Positions 50,901 through 62,629 of a DNA stretch of 64,000 nt are shown piece after piece (position 1 is the stretch's first letter; every line of letters begins with the position of its first letter). The position numbers were made by a program, and so were the translations under genes. Origin of the DNA: Lutraria lutraria (lineage: Eukaryota > Mollusca > Bivalvia > Venerida > Mactridae); contig OZ026848.1 of the NCBI GenBank assembly GCA_964023205.1, forward strand, positions 2,904,501 through 2,968,500. Reading direction: 5' to 3'. The notes under the pieces were generated by a model. That model worked only from the letters and a program-made list of their open reading frames with translations, was not told where the DNA came from and searched no databases.

Positions 50901-53900
50901 ACTGAAAGTCAGTCAAGTAAATCTGTAGACAAATAAGTATTATAAATGAGACAGTTCCAAACTTCCACTATTCACATTAATAACGTTATATTTCAAAGTT
51001 TTTCTATTGCTTTAGTTAACTAGTTTTGATAAAGAAAAAATGACAACTGTCATTTACCAAAACCAGACTGTGTTACACTGTAGGTGTCCTATACTGGGGT
51101 GATTGTGGTCTAGTGTTAATGTGCTGGACTACAGAACGAAAGGTCAGGGGTTCAAATCTTGACTCCATCTTTCAGTGTTTAAGGGTCACTTTTCCAGTAT
51201 CCCAATCCCACTGAACTATCGAGCCAAGTACTGTGTTTAGAAAATCACAGAAAATGGGTTTGCCATGTATAGGTGCTTTACACCAAGCATGATAAAGATC
51301 CATGAATGTTGGATGGGCTTTTGAACAACAGACAAATAAATGTATTCTATTCACACAAACATATGCCCAACATGAACATATTTACATAATTTATTGTAAT
51401 GTACACTCACTTAGACCTAGCTGGTGCCACACAAAGTGGATGTTCATCTGGCAATGTACCTTTTCCCATAGGAGTTGGTAAGAATGGCAATTTACAATTT
51501 TCAACCAATGTTTTCAGTTCATTCTCACACTGAGAGTATGCAGCTCCTGCAGAGAGTAAAATAATCATATATAAAGAAAACTCAATATAAAACCAATGAC
51601 ACACTATGTATTGATATTCTACGGACATGATGGATAACTGCACATGAAGTGATCTTCAAACAGAATCTTAATGAACTCAATGAATTCCATAGGGGCCAAA
51701 ATTCAAAAATGAGGAAGTTACAGAAGGTTGATGGTTTAATCAAGTTGTAAGCCAGCAGATTTTTGCTTCTCTACTGTTAAAGCTGGTAAAGTTGCATTGG
51801 TATGTTGTTAAACCCAAGCGAAAAAAAACACACAATTACGGTACCTTTCCCAACAATGACAAGTGGTCGTTTGGCAGATTTGAGAACATCTACAGCCTTC
51901 CTTACATCATCAGCTGAAGCACAGGCCTTAGGAGGTGGTGGACATCTTGGTACATATCTCACGTTCTTTTCATCTACTTGAGTCATTACAAAATTACCAG
52001 GATAATCTATGTACACCGGACCTGGTCGTCCATTTATACTTGATCTAAAAGCCTGAAATTACAATCTCAGTCAATAATCGCAGTCAGTTATAAGTGTAAG
52101 TCTTCCAGTCCAGACTTACATAATGTACATGAATGAAACTGGCATTATTTTGCTCAATTTCAGTATCATTTACTAATTCATCTGACAGACACATCCTCAT
52201 ACTGTTTCATCAGTGCATATACCATAAACTACATACAGGCAATAACTTTTAATATACAATAATGCTGATCTTAACATTATGAAGGAATTTCTAAAATATC
52301 AAGTTTGACACACAAATTAGTCTTTTTCGACCATTTGATATTTTAGGTATTTAAGTTTTCAATACATTTCTGCATAATGCAATCCTTCATTTGATGCCTA
52401 AACATTACTGTATAAATTTCAGTAAAATTGCATATTGATTTTAGATAACAATACAATTTCTATCTAAGCATGCTTTACAAGAGTCTTACATAGTATTTCA
52501 TAATTCAGAATGTGTACTACTAAAGAGATTTTTTTAAAAAAGATAATTTGTATAATACCTTTTCAACATAAAAAGGAATTCTTTCAATTTGACTTGGCTG
52601 ACATGTGAATTTACTGTATAATTTAGAGCATTCAACTTGAGGATATTCCTGGAAAGCTCCCATCTTGTCTTGATTACGTTCTGATGAACCGCCGATTACA
52701 ATCATAGGCCTTAATGTAAGAATCAAATAGAAAAATAACAATTTAGGCACAATCAGGTATCACAAACCAATTAGTCTGCAGTATCCATCCACTACTTAAC
52801 ATTCATATCTATTCTAAGGCTCACCAATCTAACAATTAAGTATTGCATCCAAAAATAACTTAAACAATTAACAAGAGGGCCAAGATGGCCCGATATCGCT
52901 CACATGACAATCATTGATTACTTATTAAAGCATTGTTTTCTATCTGTGACTTAGTTTTTGATCCCAGATGACCCATGTTAGAACTAGTCCTTCACATAAA
53001 TAAGACAAATATTCTGACAAGGTTTGGTGAAGATCAAAACAAAATCATGACAACTACAGCATAGACAAGGTTTCCTTAAGATTTTATCTTGTGACCTAGT
53101 TTTTGACCCTAGGTGACCCTAATTTGAATGTGTCCTTAATATCATAAAGACAAACAATCTGACAGTTTATACAAGTAATCTATGTATTAAGATATATAAC
53201 AATGACAGGATGTGTTTGCATACCAGCAGTTTTCCATGGCATTTGACATTCCTGCTAAAGCATGTACCAACCCTGGACCAGACACAACTAAACATACAGC
53301 AGGTCTGAAAATATAATAATCAGTGAAGATTTATAGTAAAGGAGAGCAGCAATAGTATTCATGAGATTGAAAATAAAACTAACTGAATGATCAATGTTCT
53401 GGAAAAACAAAACTTAGCTCATTATATTTCCTTTTCATTAGTAAGTTTTAAATACAGTGTTCACAAAAACAGTCAGACTGAAGATGTTTCAAGAGAGATT
53501 TCCAAATAAAAAATCAATTAAAGACACCATTATCTAATCATGTAACTATGAGGTGAACATCAAGATGTAAGGGCTAAGATGAAATTTACTGCAAAGAATA
53601 ACATTAATATATACAATGTACATGTATATACAAAGTTTACCTCCCAGTCATATAACCAATGGCAGATGCGGCATAGGAAGCCTGTAACACAAAGAATAAT
53701 ACAAAGAAATATTAAAAGATTGATAATACTGGTGCACATTACCAACCTACAATGTAAATCATGGTTCACATAAAGAAAACTTGCTACCATTAAATCTGAC
53801 AAAGAGTACACTAACGGTAACTTTAAGCAAAATAAACCACACCAGACAATATGAGACAGTGTATCATAATGATAAAATGCTACAACAAACTTACCATCCT

Positions 53901-56766
53901 CATCTGGTGCTAGCATATTGGACTGGTTGCGTCTCTATATGTAGTTTGCATGAGCAAAAACGTACCTTAATTAACCACTAGTACTAGCTGCTTTCAAAAC
54001 TGAAGTAAATTATCCACCAGGTTAAGGTATAATCGTTCATTACAAATTTTAAGTATAATTGTATTCATAATTATATGCATCTTTTGATTGTATACCGGTA
54101 CTCACAGCTTGTTCGTTTCTCATGCCAATGTATTTTATTCCTTCTTTCTGACATGCCATCGCCACTTCAATAACGGGTATACCAACAATTCCAAATACAT
54201 ACTCGATGCCCTGAAACCAATATATTATGTATTATTAAGTATACACATATAATCATATATGTATAGGAAGTTAACCTAATGTCATATTCATAAAAGGAAG
54301 ATACTTTTTATGTTAATTAAAATAAAAACTAGTATTGATAATATTAAGTTAAACAAGAGGGCCAAGATGGCTCTATATCTCCATGTTAGAACTTGTCCTA
54401 CATATAAATAAGACAAACATTCTGACAAATTTTGTGAAGATCCAATCAAAACCATGAAAACTACAGCATAGACAAGATTTTCCTAAGATTTGACCTTGTG
54501 ACCTAGTTTTTGACCTCAGATGACCTATGTTCAAATTTGTCTTGCATATCATTAAGAAAACATTCTCACAAGGTTTGGTGAAGATACAATCAAAATTTGA
54601 CATCTAGTATTAATTAAGTATTAACAAGGACTTGTATGTATATAAGTCCTTGGTATTAATAAAGTTTTCCTAAAATTTGACCTTGTGACCTAGTTTTTGA
54701 CCCTAGATGAGCCATATTTGAACTTATCCTTAATATCATTGAGACAAACACTCAGACTAGGTCTGGCCAAGAGCCAATTAAAACACTGCAATTTAGAGCT
54801 TTTACAAGATTTTTACCTAAGATTTGACCTTGTGACCAAGTGTTCGAACTCATCCAAGATATATTATACAGGAAAACATTCTGACAAGGTTTCATGATCA
54901 TCCAATCAAAACAGTGACTTCTAGTGTGTTCACAAGGTTTTCCAACAATTTGACCTAGTGTCCTAGTTTTTTACCCAAGATGGCCCATGTTTGAACTCAC
55001 CCAAGATATTATAAAGACAAACATTCTGACAAGGTTTCATAATCATCCAATCAAAACAGTGAATTCTAGAGTGTTCACATTATTGTCTAAATAAAACTAC
55101 CTGCCTTCAACAATAAAAATTCAGGGGTAAAATCAAACTGCATCCATCCAGGTAGTTGTATTAACGGTAGATGCAACTAAAAATCCAGTCGAAACACTTG
55201 TCGTTATCCATGCGCGCATGCGCAGTCGCATTGAAAAGAATGGACATATAGTAAAACTTTTATTGATTTATGCCGTATCAATACTTATCTTCGGAAAATA
55301 TTTATGGTATAATGTAATATTTAAGTACTTTGAAATTAAGCATGCATGAATAATTTTGATGTATCATCTTCTAATTAGGCTAAATTAATGGGAAAAAGTT
55401 CGACATTGCCGATCGAGTATTTTGAAAAATGGCGGAAAATTGGCGGAAAGACATGAATAAGTGGTAAATTGGTGCAGAACAGGCGTAAAGACCGATGGAT
55501 GATTTTTCAATGATTGATACATTAAAGAATCATCTGCATTGATTTGTAAGGCGATTTTGTTGACAATGTTTCCTCTGTGCAGTTGTGAAATTTCCCTAAA
55601 AAGGGGTCGAATTGACAACTTTTAAAAAATGTATGCCTCTTACTGCGACATACATGAAGTGGTTTTCCTCACTTTTTATACCAAAAATGATACTGGGAAC
55701 ACTTACTGCACACAATCTTCTGTTACTTCCAATATTTATTCAATGTTTTGGTGAAAAGATAATGATCATTTAACTAAAACATGTGCACAATGTCGGGCAT
55801 TTTTTTCACCACGGCGCGAAAAACGAAAAAAAAAATCTCATTAAACTCGTCATTTCTCGATCAATTTATAAGATAGGGAAACAATAAGTACATTTCTAAA
55901 TTCAGCTATCTTTCATCTTTTTAACATGGTTACTTAAAAAACAATCGGTTAATGATTGACAAAAACATGACAATTTTATTTGAACATGTACACAAAGTCG
56001 GGCATGTTTCCACCACGGCGTGATAAACGAAAAAAAAATGAATCTCATTTAACTCGTCATTTCTCGATCAATTTATAAGATAGGGAAAAAATAAGTACAC
56101 TTCCAAAATTGGCTATATTTCAGCTTTCTAACAAGGTTACATTTAAAAGAATTAGTCCATAATTAATAAAACAACAGCCACTTTAATAACAGGCGTATAA
56201 TACTCTCCCGCTATGCTACGGTACTACATCGCTAAAACAATAGAATATCGATTAATTATTGATCATCTATACATCAGCTAGGCGACGACACCTTATGTTA
56301 ATACATATACGATTATCGAGGAAGTTGCATCTACCTCTAAATACAACTACCTGATCCATCTTATCTATAATTGATTAAAAATTGATTGATTTTGCTAAAA
56401 CCAAGAACATTTTTACCAAAATTTTAGCAAATCGAAAGTTTGAGATTTGCAATAATTTCAGTCCTCATTCCTGAAAATAAAACAATACACCATGTCTCTT
56501 TGAAGAAATGAAAAGCTCGGATACCAAATAACAATCTAAATAATGACCCCATAAGAGTAGCTAGATGGATTTATTTCACTGTAAAATGTATCTATAGACA
56601 AACATGGCAAGTGCATTAAAATAGCATATTTTAATCACAAACGATGACTTCAACCAGTCAATTTATTCATGAATTTTATCATTAGCTACGCATTTAATTT
56701 TACCTGGTCTTTCAAAGACTTGGCAAGTACACCACAACCCTCGACCATGTTTGAATCGTCTGCCAT
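44923..56766 (-). CDS. HACL1: 2-hydroxyacyl-CoA lyase 1 (15 exons, complete)
   Basis: Exons in transcript order: 56704-56766, 54106-54210, 53641-53681, 53224-53304, 52559-52709, 51845-52052, 51411-51546, 49988-50093, 49204-49287, 48484-48639, 47947-48047, 47144-47302, 46587-46691, 45337-45523, 44923-44964. All introns are GT-AG and in phase; 1725 nt, 574 aa (human about 578). It is a thiamine-diphosphate enzyme that splits 2-hydroxyacyl-CoA into an aldehyde and formyl-CoA in peroxisomal alpha-oxidation. The N-terminal pyrimidine domain carries the catalytic Glu54 in MRNEQA. A central domain follows. The C-terminal PP domain has the cofactor and Mg motif GDS (448-450) with NNNG at 475-478. [22 protein letters not shown] and EGANTMDI are family signatures. 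The last three residues, SKM, fit a type-1 peroxisomal signal. No break or missing residue was seen. A possible AATAAA lies at 44423-44428, about 500 bases past the stop. Confidence 0.97.
45566..46224. mobile_element. 659-bp palindromic-ended element, family C (tacagtcgaaactcg termini)
   Basis: Left end tacagtcgaaactcgatcat followed by repeated atatcgaaatc. The right end, read in reverse, is tacagtcaaaacttgtttcg, with matching tttgatataaacgaac inside. No coding capacity. TA ends and CAGTCGAAA-type termini fit a pogo-like non-autonomous element (inference). It lies in HACL1 intron 13. Confidence 0.75.
47760..47942. mobile_element. Palindromic MITE, family B, copy 5, abutting a splice donor
   Basis: Left end aactgtctaacctgtgaaca, right end taacacaagtttgactgta. 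In the direction of HACL1 the exon-11 donor reads gtaagtacagtcaaacttgt, so the element begins at the TA of GTAAGTA. Confidence 0.85.
48216..48292 (+). mobile_element. tRNA-derived SINE or tRNA pseudogene
   Basis: A well-preserved A box (gtggtgtaggggtagagcct) and B box (gtgggttcgaatcccgtc). The acceptor arms do not pair, so a working tRNA is unlikely. In HACL1 intron 10. Confidence 0.5.
49430..49612 (+). mobile_element. LINE 3'-UTR fragment (5'-truncated copy)
   Basis: gatcacaatggaaataatag, then ttttttgtgacatcc, then ttctaccatgttttatatcc, and a tail of aataaatctatct. This follows the 3' end of the LINE at 60665-61835 (gaccacaatggaaataaggg ... aataaatatatctatctatc). It lies in HACL1 intron 8. 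Confidence 0.7.
51098..51262 (+). mobile_element. tRNA-derived SINE, unexpanded relative of the 1497-4040 element
   Basis: Head gattgtggtctagtgttaat (A box) and aggggttcaaatcttgac (B box), then tttcagtgtttaagg, cagtatcccaatcccactga, gagccaagtactgtgtttag and aaaatcacag. It carries only one copy of the segment that is repeated 60 times at 1577-3996. In HACL1 intron 7. Confidence 0.75.
52871..53180 (+). mobile_element. Dispersed repeat (caagagggccaagatgg type), short copy
   Basis: Starts aacaagagggccaagatggc and contains internal repeats of attctgacaaggtttggtga and tgacctagtttttgacccta. A longer copy is at 54353-55075. In HACL1 intron 4; class not determined. Confidence 0.7.
54353..55075 (+). 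mobile_element. Dispersed repeat (caagagggccaagatgg type), long copy with tandem internal units
   Basis: Starts aaacaagagggccaagatgg. A unit of about 130-170 bp (gatttgaccttgtgacctag ... acattctgacaaggtttc, abridged) recurs about four times. In HACL1 intron 1; class not determined. Confidence 0.75.
55149..56353. mobile_element. 1.2-kb inverted-repeat DNA transposon with 7-bp target duplication
   Basis: Terminal inverted repeats of about 30 bp start caggtagttgtatt and end gtagatgcaact at both termini. The flanks are atccatc on each side (55142-55148 and 56354-56360). The interior has two direct copies of about 150 bp (55794-55940 and 55994-56140, sharing cgtcatttctcgatcaattt). No transposase frame is present. 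In HACL1 intron 1. Confidence 0.85.
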
Positions 56767-57015
56767 TTTCGTATCATGTGACTAAATGATGAGCGAATTT
56801 AACAGTTAACTAATTATCTGACACACCGTTAAAATGTTTTCCGTTGTGTAAAATCGGAAACCAGACAGATTAAGGAGGCGGGCGTTGTTTTACTCCGCCT
56901 TAATGGTAAATACTACTTAAACATGTATTCACTTGTTTAAATCAACTATACAGTAAAGAACTTACAGTACATTTTAGTTTAAACTATGCAAAAAAACACT
57001 AAATCAAAAAATTGA

Positions 57016-57668
57016 TGTAACACCAGAGACATAGATAGGGTGCAAGACGTTATGTACCATTTCACAAATGTACCACTGCCTTTATGTACCATTTTATGCC
57101 TTGATGTACCACACATAAATTATAGTGTGTCTATTGTTCAAAATGGACAGTACCTTGAGAGGTGATAATTAGGTGTTAACAACACCATGTAGCAGCTAAA
57201 ATTAATGTTAGGACATAGAAGAACAAAGCAAATATGAGGTTTCAATATATTATATTTTATTTAGAATAACTTAATTTCATGATAAAATTTTAATAATAGC
57301 ACATTGTTATTAAAAACAAATTATTAAGATAAAATAATTCTAATCTAAAAATGAAAAAATACAGTACAATGAGATTTAAAATTTCAGACAAACATAAATA
57401 CATGATGAAAATAATAGCAAATTGTTATTAAAAACAAATTATTACGAGTACATTAAGATTAAATCTAAAATATTGAAAACACATCAAGATGAAAAAAATT
57501 AGTAAATAGTACACACATACACAGTTAAAATATGGTTTCCCCTATATATCATATAGGTGGTACATTAAGTCTCATAAGTGGTACATTAAGACCTGGTACA
57601 TAAAAGCAGTGGTACATAACGTCTGACATTCACATAGATACCATTATGACATGTCTCTGCTGGTAACA
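57016..57668. mobile_element. 650-bp inverted-repeat element with repeated gtacc motifs
   Basis: gtaacaccagagacata at the left and tgtctctgctggtaacac at the right are inverted partners. Inside them agacgttatgtacca and ggtacataacgtct pair, followed by several atgtacca or tggtacat repeats. AT-rich centre without a gene. Confidence 0.6.
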
Positions 57669-57699
57669 CGGGCCAGTCAAAAAATATTACTTCCTTGGA

Positions 57700-58530
57700 T
57701 GTAATAAAAGAAGTATAAAATAGGATGAACAATGCGCAAAGATCATAGAAATTGTTATCTTGGAATAATTTTCACTCAAGGAGGATCTTTTAACGTTGCG
57801 CAGTCTTGTCTAGCAGGGAAGACACAAAAATTAAACAAGTATCTTTTAAATTTCTCAGAACTTACAATTAGTCATAGATTAGAATTATTCGATGAACTTA
57901 TTTTGCCTATTTTGAATTATTCATGTGAAGTATGGGGCTTTCAAAAGGCGCCTAACATAGAAAGAATATACACGCAATGTCGTAAAGCAATGTAAATGTT
58001 AAATAAACGATGTACCCATCCAAAATGATTTTGTTTACGACATTTTAGGTAGATTTGATTTGAGTTATTATAGATATAATAGGATTATTAAATTCTGGTT
58101 TAAATTATTAATAGTGACGACTCAAAATATAGTAAAATCACATACAATTTATTAAAACTAGACACCGAAAAATCCCCTAATAAAGTCTCTTGGGTATCCA
58201 TAGTTTGCCATCTTCTCTCGACTTTAGGATTTCATGAGGTTTGGTTTATAATAAATCAAGGCGTTGGCAATAAGCAGATATCTTTTAATGTTTTTAAACA
58301 ACGACTGAGTGATAGTAATATCCATTTTTGGAACAGTCGTCTATATAATTCCCACAGGGCTATTATTTATCATGCACTTATTGAATTTGATTTCCAGTTT
58401 TATCTTTGAACAGTAAATATAATTCAAAATAGAACAGCAATGGCAAGATTACTTGTTTCGTCCCATAACCTTAATATTGAATCAGGTAGATGGCATAAGC
58501 CAAGAAGTATACCTCCCCATGAGTTGACAC
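57700..58530 (+). pseudogene. Non-LTR retrotransposon (LINE) 3' ORF fragment, part 1
   Basis: An 87-codon frame (57732-57995) encodes a reverse-transcriptase C-terminal segment (YLGIIFTQGGSFN ... LILPILNYSCEVWGF). After a stop and frame changes, similarity continues to about 58530 (ILGRFDLSYYRYNRI, FKQRLSDSNIHFWNSRLYNS, ESGRWHKPRS). The RT catalytic core is absent. Several stops show it is dead. Confidence 0.75.
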
Positions 58531-59309
58531 CGATGTTTTCTGGCTGCAAGGCGTAACACAAAGTAGGGTTGATTTACTCTTGCAAGTGTCTAATTTGTTT
58601 GTCAGAATTTTATATCATATTCATGCCATGAACAGTCTTTGAATTAGTTATTTGTGGCAGATTGCCCGCCAATATCTTACTTTATGAAGAAAACTCTTAA
58701 AAATAGGTTGTCTGAATAAGGACTTAAAGAAGGAAAGAAATCAATCCGGGCAGCCGGACTACAAACTAATATGAAGACTGCATGAGCCTGACCATGCATT
58801 TACACAATTTCACCTTAGTTACTGTTATAGTAATAATTTGCAGTGTTCTGCCAAGGTTTAAAAATGTGGGGACAAATGTCCCCTTCAATAAAAAATATTG
58901 GGGACATTTTGAAAATACATGTAACAGAGACAAAACGTTTTCCAAATAAACTGTTACTAGAATATGCATGAAGAAAATTACCCTATTTTATTTTGATGTA
59001 CATTTTCAATTAATCTTGGTTAACCAGGTGTATTTATAATTACATAATATAATCAGGTACGTACATTAAGTAATTAACACAAAAATGACCATGTCCAAAA
59101 AAGTTGTTCTCCACTGATGAATATCAAGCCAATTTTGGACGTGGCAATATATATCTTCCGAGTAATAAATGGAATAACAAAATCAGGAAAGGACTGCCCG
59201 TACGTATCATAGACTAAACTCAAACAAGAGCGATCATTCATCCATTTCTTTGCAAAATGACACGGTAACATGCTTGTTTACAGTAGTTTCGTCTGACTTT
59301 TAACATGAA
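58531..59309. other. Sequence separating the two parts of the LINE fragment
   Basis: No recognised gene. A small foldback (ggggacaaatgtcccc) lies near 58868. Its position between LINE parts 1 and 2 suggests a later insertion, but no ends or target duplication were identified. Confidence 0.4.
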
Positions 59310-59590
59310 AAGACAGGCAGGGATGAAACTGCAGTAAAAGGAGGGTTTGCGGGTGGAGGATTGACCGTGATCGTGAAGATAGAAAATGTTTTACTTGTAA
59401 TGTCATTAAAGATGAATACCATTTTATTCTAGAATGTTCAAGGTATACACATATAAGGAAAAAATATATAAAAAGGTATTTTTTTGGATCCACCCCAGTA
59501 TGTTTAAACTAAAGCAGCTTTTTGAAAGTAGAAATGAAAATGAAATTAAAAACTTAAGTGTTTGTATTTTTAAAGCCTTTGATATTCGAA
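59310..59590 (+). pseudogene. LINE 3' ORF fragment, part 2 (zinc-finger end)
   Basis: Reads RKCFTCNVIKDEYHFILECS, a C-x2-C-x8-H-x4-C pattern typical of the end of LINE ORF2, then a Lys-rich tail with frame breaks. It continues the element at 57700-58530. Confidence 0.65.
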
Positions 59591-60495
59591 ATTGTTAATG
59601 TAATATTCATGACTATTTATTTATTTATACAGTATACACTTTGATAGCCGATGTCTTACAAATGTTGTATTTTGTTCTGTAATTTGTAAATGTTTATGTT
59701 TCTTTGTTGCATTTGTAAACGCACCCATAACATGTTGCTGAGGTAAGTTCAATACATTCTATCATGTAATGGATTGCATTATTGAATTTGTTAGTGATTT
59801 TATTAAATACTATGTACTTATCATGCTCTTCATTTGTGCATCTATAATATATTGTTGAGCCATGTTTATATTTGATATAAGTTGTCAATATATTTTATCA
59901 AATGTTGCATTTTTACATTTGTACTTATGGCCACATTTCACTAGGCTACGACAGGCGGCGTCGGTGTCGGTTAGCCACCATCCGACAGCATCCGACAGGA
60001 ACGTAGATTGACCGAATATCAACCAAACACTGGCCGAAGGGTGACGTCGAGAAACCCCAACTGACGCAGAGTGACCGAGAGAACATTTTCTGACCACGGC
60101 AAATTTTGAGCATGCATAAAAATCGGCTGCGACAGGCCAAGATAGCATTTTGACCGAGTACTAACCCTCATCAACCGAACTGCATCGCAAGGTGACGTAA
60201 GTCTAACCGAATAGCAACCCCCATCGACCTAACACAAACCCTGAGAAACCCTGCCTGTCCGAGTGTTTTATCAGACTCGGTCAACAGTGCGTTTCTCTGC
60301 GTTGGTGTTACTTCACAGTCGGTCGCTTTGCGTCGACATTCGGTCACATTCAGTTAGCCAACAATGTCAAGGACAGTCATGCACTGCCTGGCGGGGTTAG
60401 ACATGGGTCGCCATTCGGTCATGCTGCGTCAGTCTGCGCCAGTGTTACGTCAATATTCGGTCAGCTTGGGTTGTAGTTTGGTCAATGTCGGTTGC

Positions 60496-60503
60496 TATAA
60501 ATA
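60496..60503 (+). promoter_or_regulatory. TATA box before the Harbinger accessory frame
   Basis: tataaata lies 52-59 bases before the ATG at 60555, in GC-rich subterminal sequence. Assigned by motif and position. Confidence 0.45.
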
Positions 60504-60554
60504 CGGGTGCGCCACACACGGTTGGTTAGTAATACATTTGTTTTCCACAGCATC

Positions 60555-60671
60555 ATGCCACCAAAGAAACCAAGAAAAACGTTGATCCAGGCAATAAAGA
60601 AGATGAAGGGCAAAGCCGTGATGCAGTCCGGAGACAATCCAACAGGAGACGACGAGCACCAGGTAGAGTGA
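60555..60671 (+). pseudogene. Truncated Harbinger accessory-protein frame
   Basis: Starts MPPKKPRKTLIQAIKKMKGK, Lys-rich, and stops after 38 residues just past the LINE junction at 60664/60665. PIF/Harbinger elements usually encode a second, DNA-binding protein besides the transposase, and position and strand suggest this is its N-terminus. No domain is complete enough to confirm. A cag|gta at 60660-60665 could be a splice donor instead. Confidence 0.45.
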
Positions 60672-61835
60672 TCTTCTTTTTAACTACCAATCTGGTTTTA
60701 GGCGCAAATTCTCTACTGAGACTTGCCTTTTACACTTGACAGACTATATTCGTTTTAACATGGATAAAGGAAATCTCGTCGGTATGGTACTTCTTGACCT
60801 GCAGAAAGCATTTGATACAGTACATCATGATATACTGTTAATGAAACTTGAAGTCCCTTACTCAGTGCCATTTCGATTATACATCTACGGTTCGGTTTTA
60901 TTCAGTTACTCAGGAATTGAGAAGCAAGTTACAGGTCACTCAAAATAAATTGATAAGATTTGTTTTAAACTTAGATTCTAGATCCCATGTTGGTAAAGAG
61001 CAGTTCGCCCGTCTTAATTGGTTACCTGTGGCAAGTCGAGTTGATTTTATAACTCTCTGTCATGTTTTTAAGATTTCCTCTAAAACAGCTCCTTCCTATA
61101 TGATGGATCGTTTTATCCCTGTTAGTGTTGCTCATACATATAGCACAAGGTTTAGAGTGTCCACATCGACTAGTGATAACGACACATGTACTTTTATCGA
61201 TAGTTGTCGTTTTTCTTACCCAAACGTCAAGAGTTTTGGGAAGAAGTCATTTGCATATCGTGGTTGTTCTTTATATGGAATGGGTTACCTCAAGATATAA
61301 GGAATATTAAGTCCTTAAATAGATTTAAGTCCTCTGTTAAGGCACACTTGTTGGACTAAGGCCATTCCTTATTTTTTATTGTATTAATTTTGTTTCTTGT
61401 CTTAGATAGATTTATTATAAATACATTAATCGTAGGACAAATTTTTAACACGCCTTCTGTGATAACATTGTGTCATGTTTGTAAGTTAGTTCTCTGATAA
61501 TTTTAGTATAACAGTTATGTGATATTTATTTATTTATTAAAATTTAATATGTCTTAAGCCTGTGAAATTATAATTATATTAATTTATGAGTGATATTTAA
61601 CTACTTGTCCTTCTTAAAAACTGTGATAAATATAGTATTTAAATGTGTCTTCCTATGTCAATTTATTTTTTATCTCAAGGACCACAATGGAAATAAGGGA
61701 ATTTTAATCCCTTTTTTGTGTTATCCTTTGTGTATAATGTAAATGACTGTTTAACTTATGCTTGATGTTTTAATCTTGTATAATGTTTTCCATGTTTTAT
61801 ACATTTTATACAGAAATAAATATATCTATCTATCT
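60665..61835 (+). pseudogene. Nested 5'-truncated LINE with internally deleted reverse transcriptase
   Basis: The first part (to about 60855) is RT: NYQSGFRRKFSTETCLLHLT, then motif A LLDLQKAFDTVHHDI. The sequence then jumps to the thumb and C-terminal part (NKLIRFVLNLDSRSHVGKEQ, FARLNWLPVASRVDF), in another frame from 60848 to 61300. The catalytic YADD-type box that should lie between is missing. The 3' UTR ends in aataaatatatctatctatc. The four bases aggt flank the element on both sides (60661-60664, 61836-61839) and may be the target duplication. Confidence 0.75.
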
Positions 61836-62629
61836 AGGTCCAGCCAGTTGTTGAAGATCTGGGCATCTGACATGTGACCGGCTCCTCCCACATCACACCA
61901 CAGGAACCTGTAGTTGGCATCAACCAGGGACATTAGGACAATGGAGTAAAACCCCTTGTAGTTATAGTAGTAGGAGCCTGACTTGATTGGGCATTTAATG
62001 GCCACATGTTTCCCATCCAGGGCACCCAGAGCATGAGAGACGTTCCACCTCCTCTGGAACTGCAGGGCCACCTCTCTCCATTCATCGGGGGTGACGGGGC
62101 ATTGGACCTCCTCTTCTGCAAATTCATCGATGATGGCCTGACAGACATCTGGCAGAAAGCTGGTGATGGTGTGTCTGGACACTCTGAAGTTGTACTGCAA
62201 ACTTGGGTAGTTGTCCCCAGTAGCCAGGTGCCGGAGTACCACAGCCAACTTCAGCCCTGGTTCCAGTGGTCGTCTGAACTTGGTGTCCTTCTTCTGGAGG
62301 CGAGGCGTCAGCCGGTTGAGCAGGAATTGGAACATGTCTGGAGGCATGCGCAGGTAGTTAGTGAACGACTGCACATCATCGTTCCGGAGCTTGACCATAA
62401 GGTTGTGGTACTGGCCAGCTGAGACTCGCTCATCTTCTGTTAACCAGGTCCTCACCCAGAACCGCTTCTTGCTATATCTTCTTCGGGCCCATCGCCTCCT
62501 TCTTTCCTGCAGGACCTCGGCATGGACACGGATGTAGGCATGATGCTGAACAATCAGATCAGCCTGGAAAAGTCCTAGTACTTGCTCATCCATACTGTCC
62601 CTGGACTGGACTGGACTAGATTGGACCAC
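61836..62629 (-). pseudogene. Harbinger DDE transposase, C-terminally truncated
   Basis: Starting at 62629 (or at Met13), about 263 residues can be read before the LINE junction; the last few codons up to a stop at 61826 are LINE tail. The N-terminal half carries the helical region usual before the catalytic domain (TPRLQKKDTKFRRPLEP, LRHLATGDNYPSLQYNFRVS). The DDE_Tnp_4 fold starts with D205 in GALDGKHVAIKCP, and the second Asp is D237 in VDANYRFLWCDVGG, 32 residues later. HMSDAQIFN follows. The third acidic residue should lie beyond the truncation, so the enzyme cannot be active. Frame otherwise open, hence recently active. Confidence 0.88.

Noticed and set aside
60364..60585. 73-codon open frame before the Harbinger accessory frame
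   Set aside because: Falls in the subterminal motif field and has no family resemblance.
62006..62422. 138-codon plus-strand open frame
   Set aside because: Antisense shadow of the GC-rich Harbinger transposase frame.
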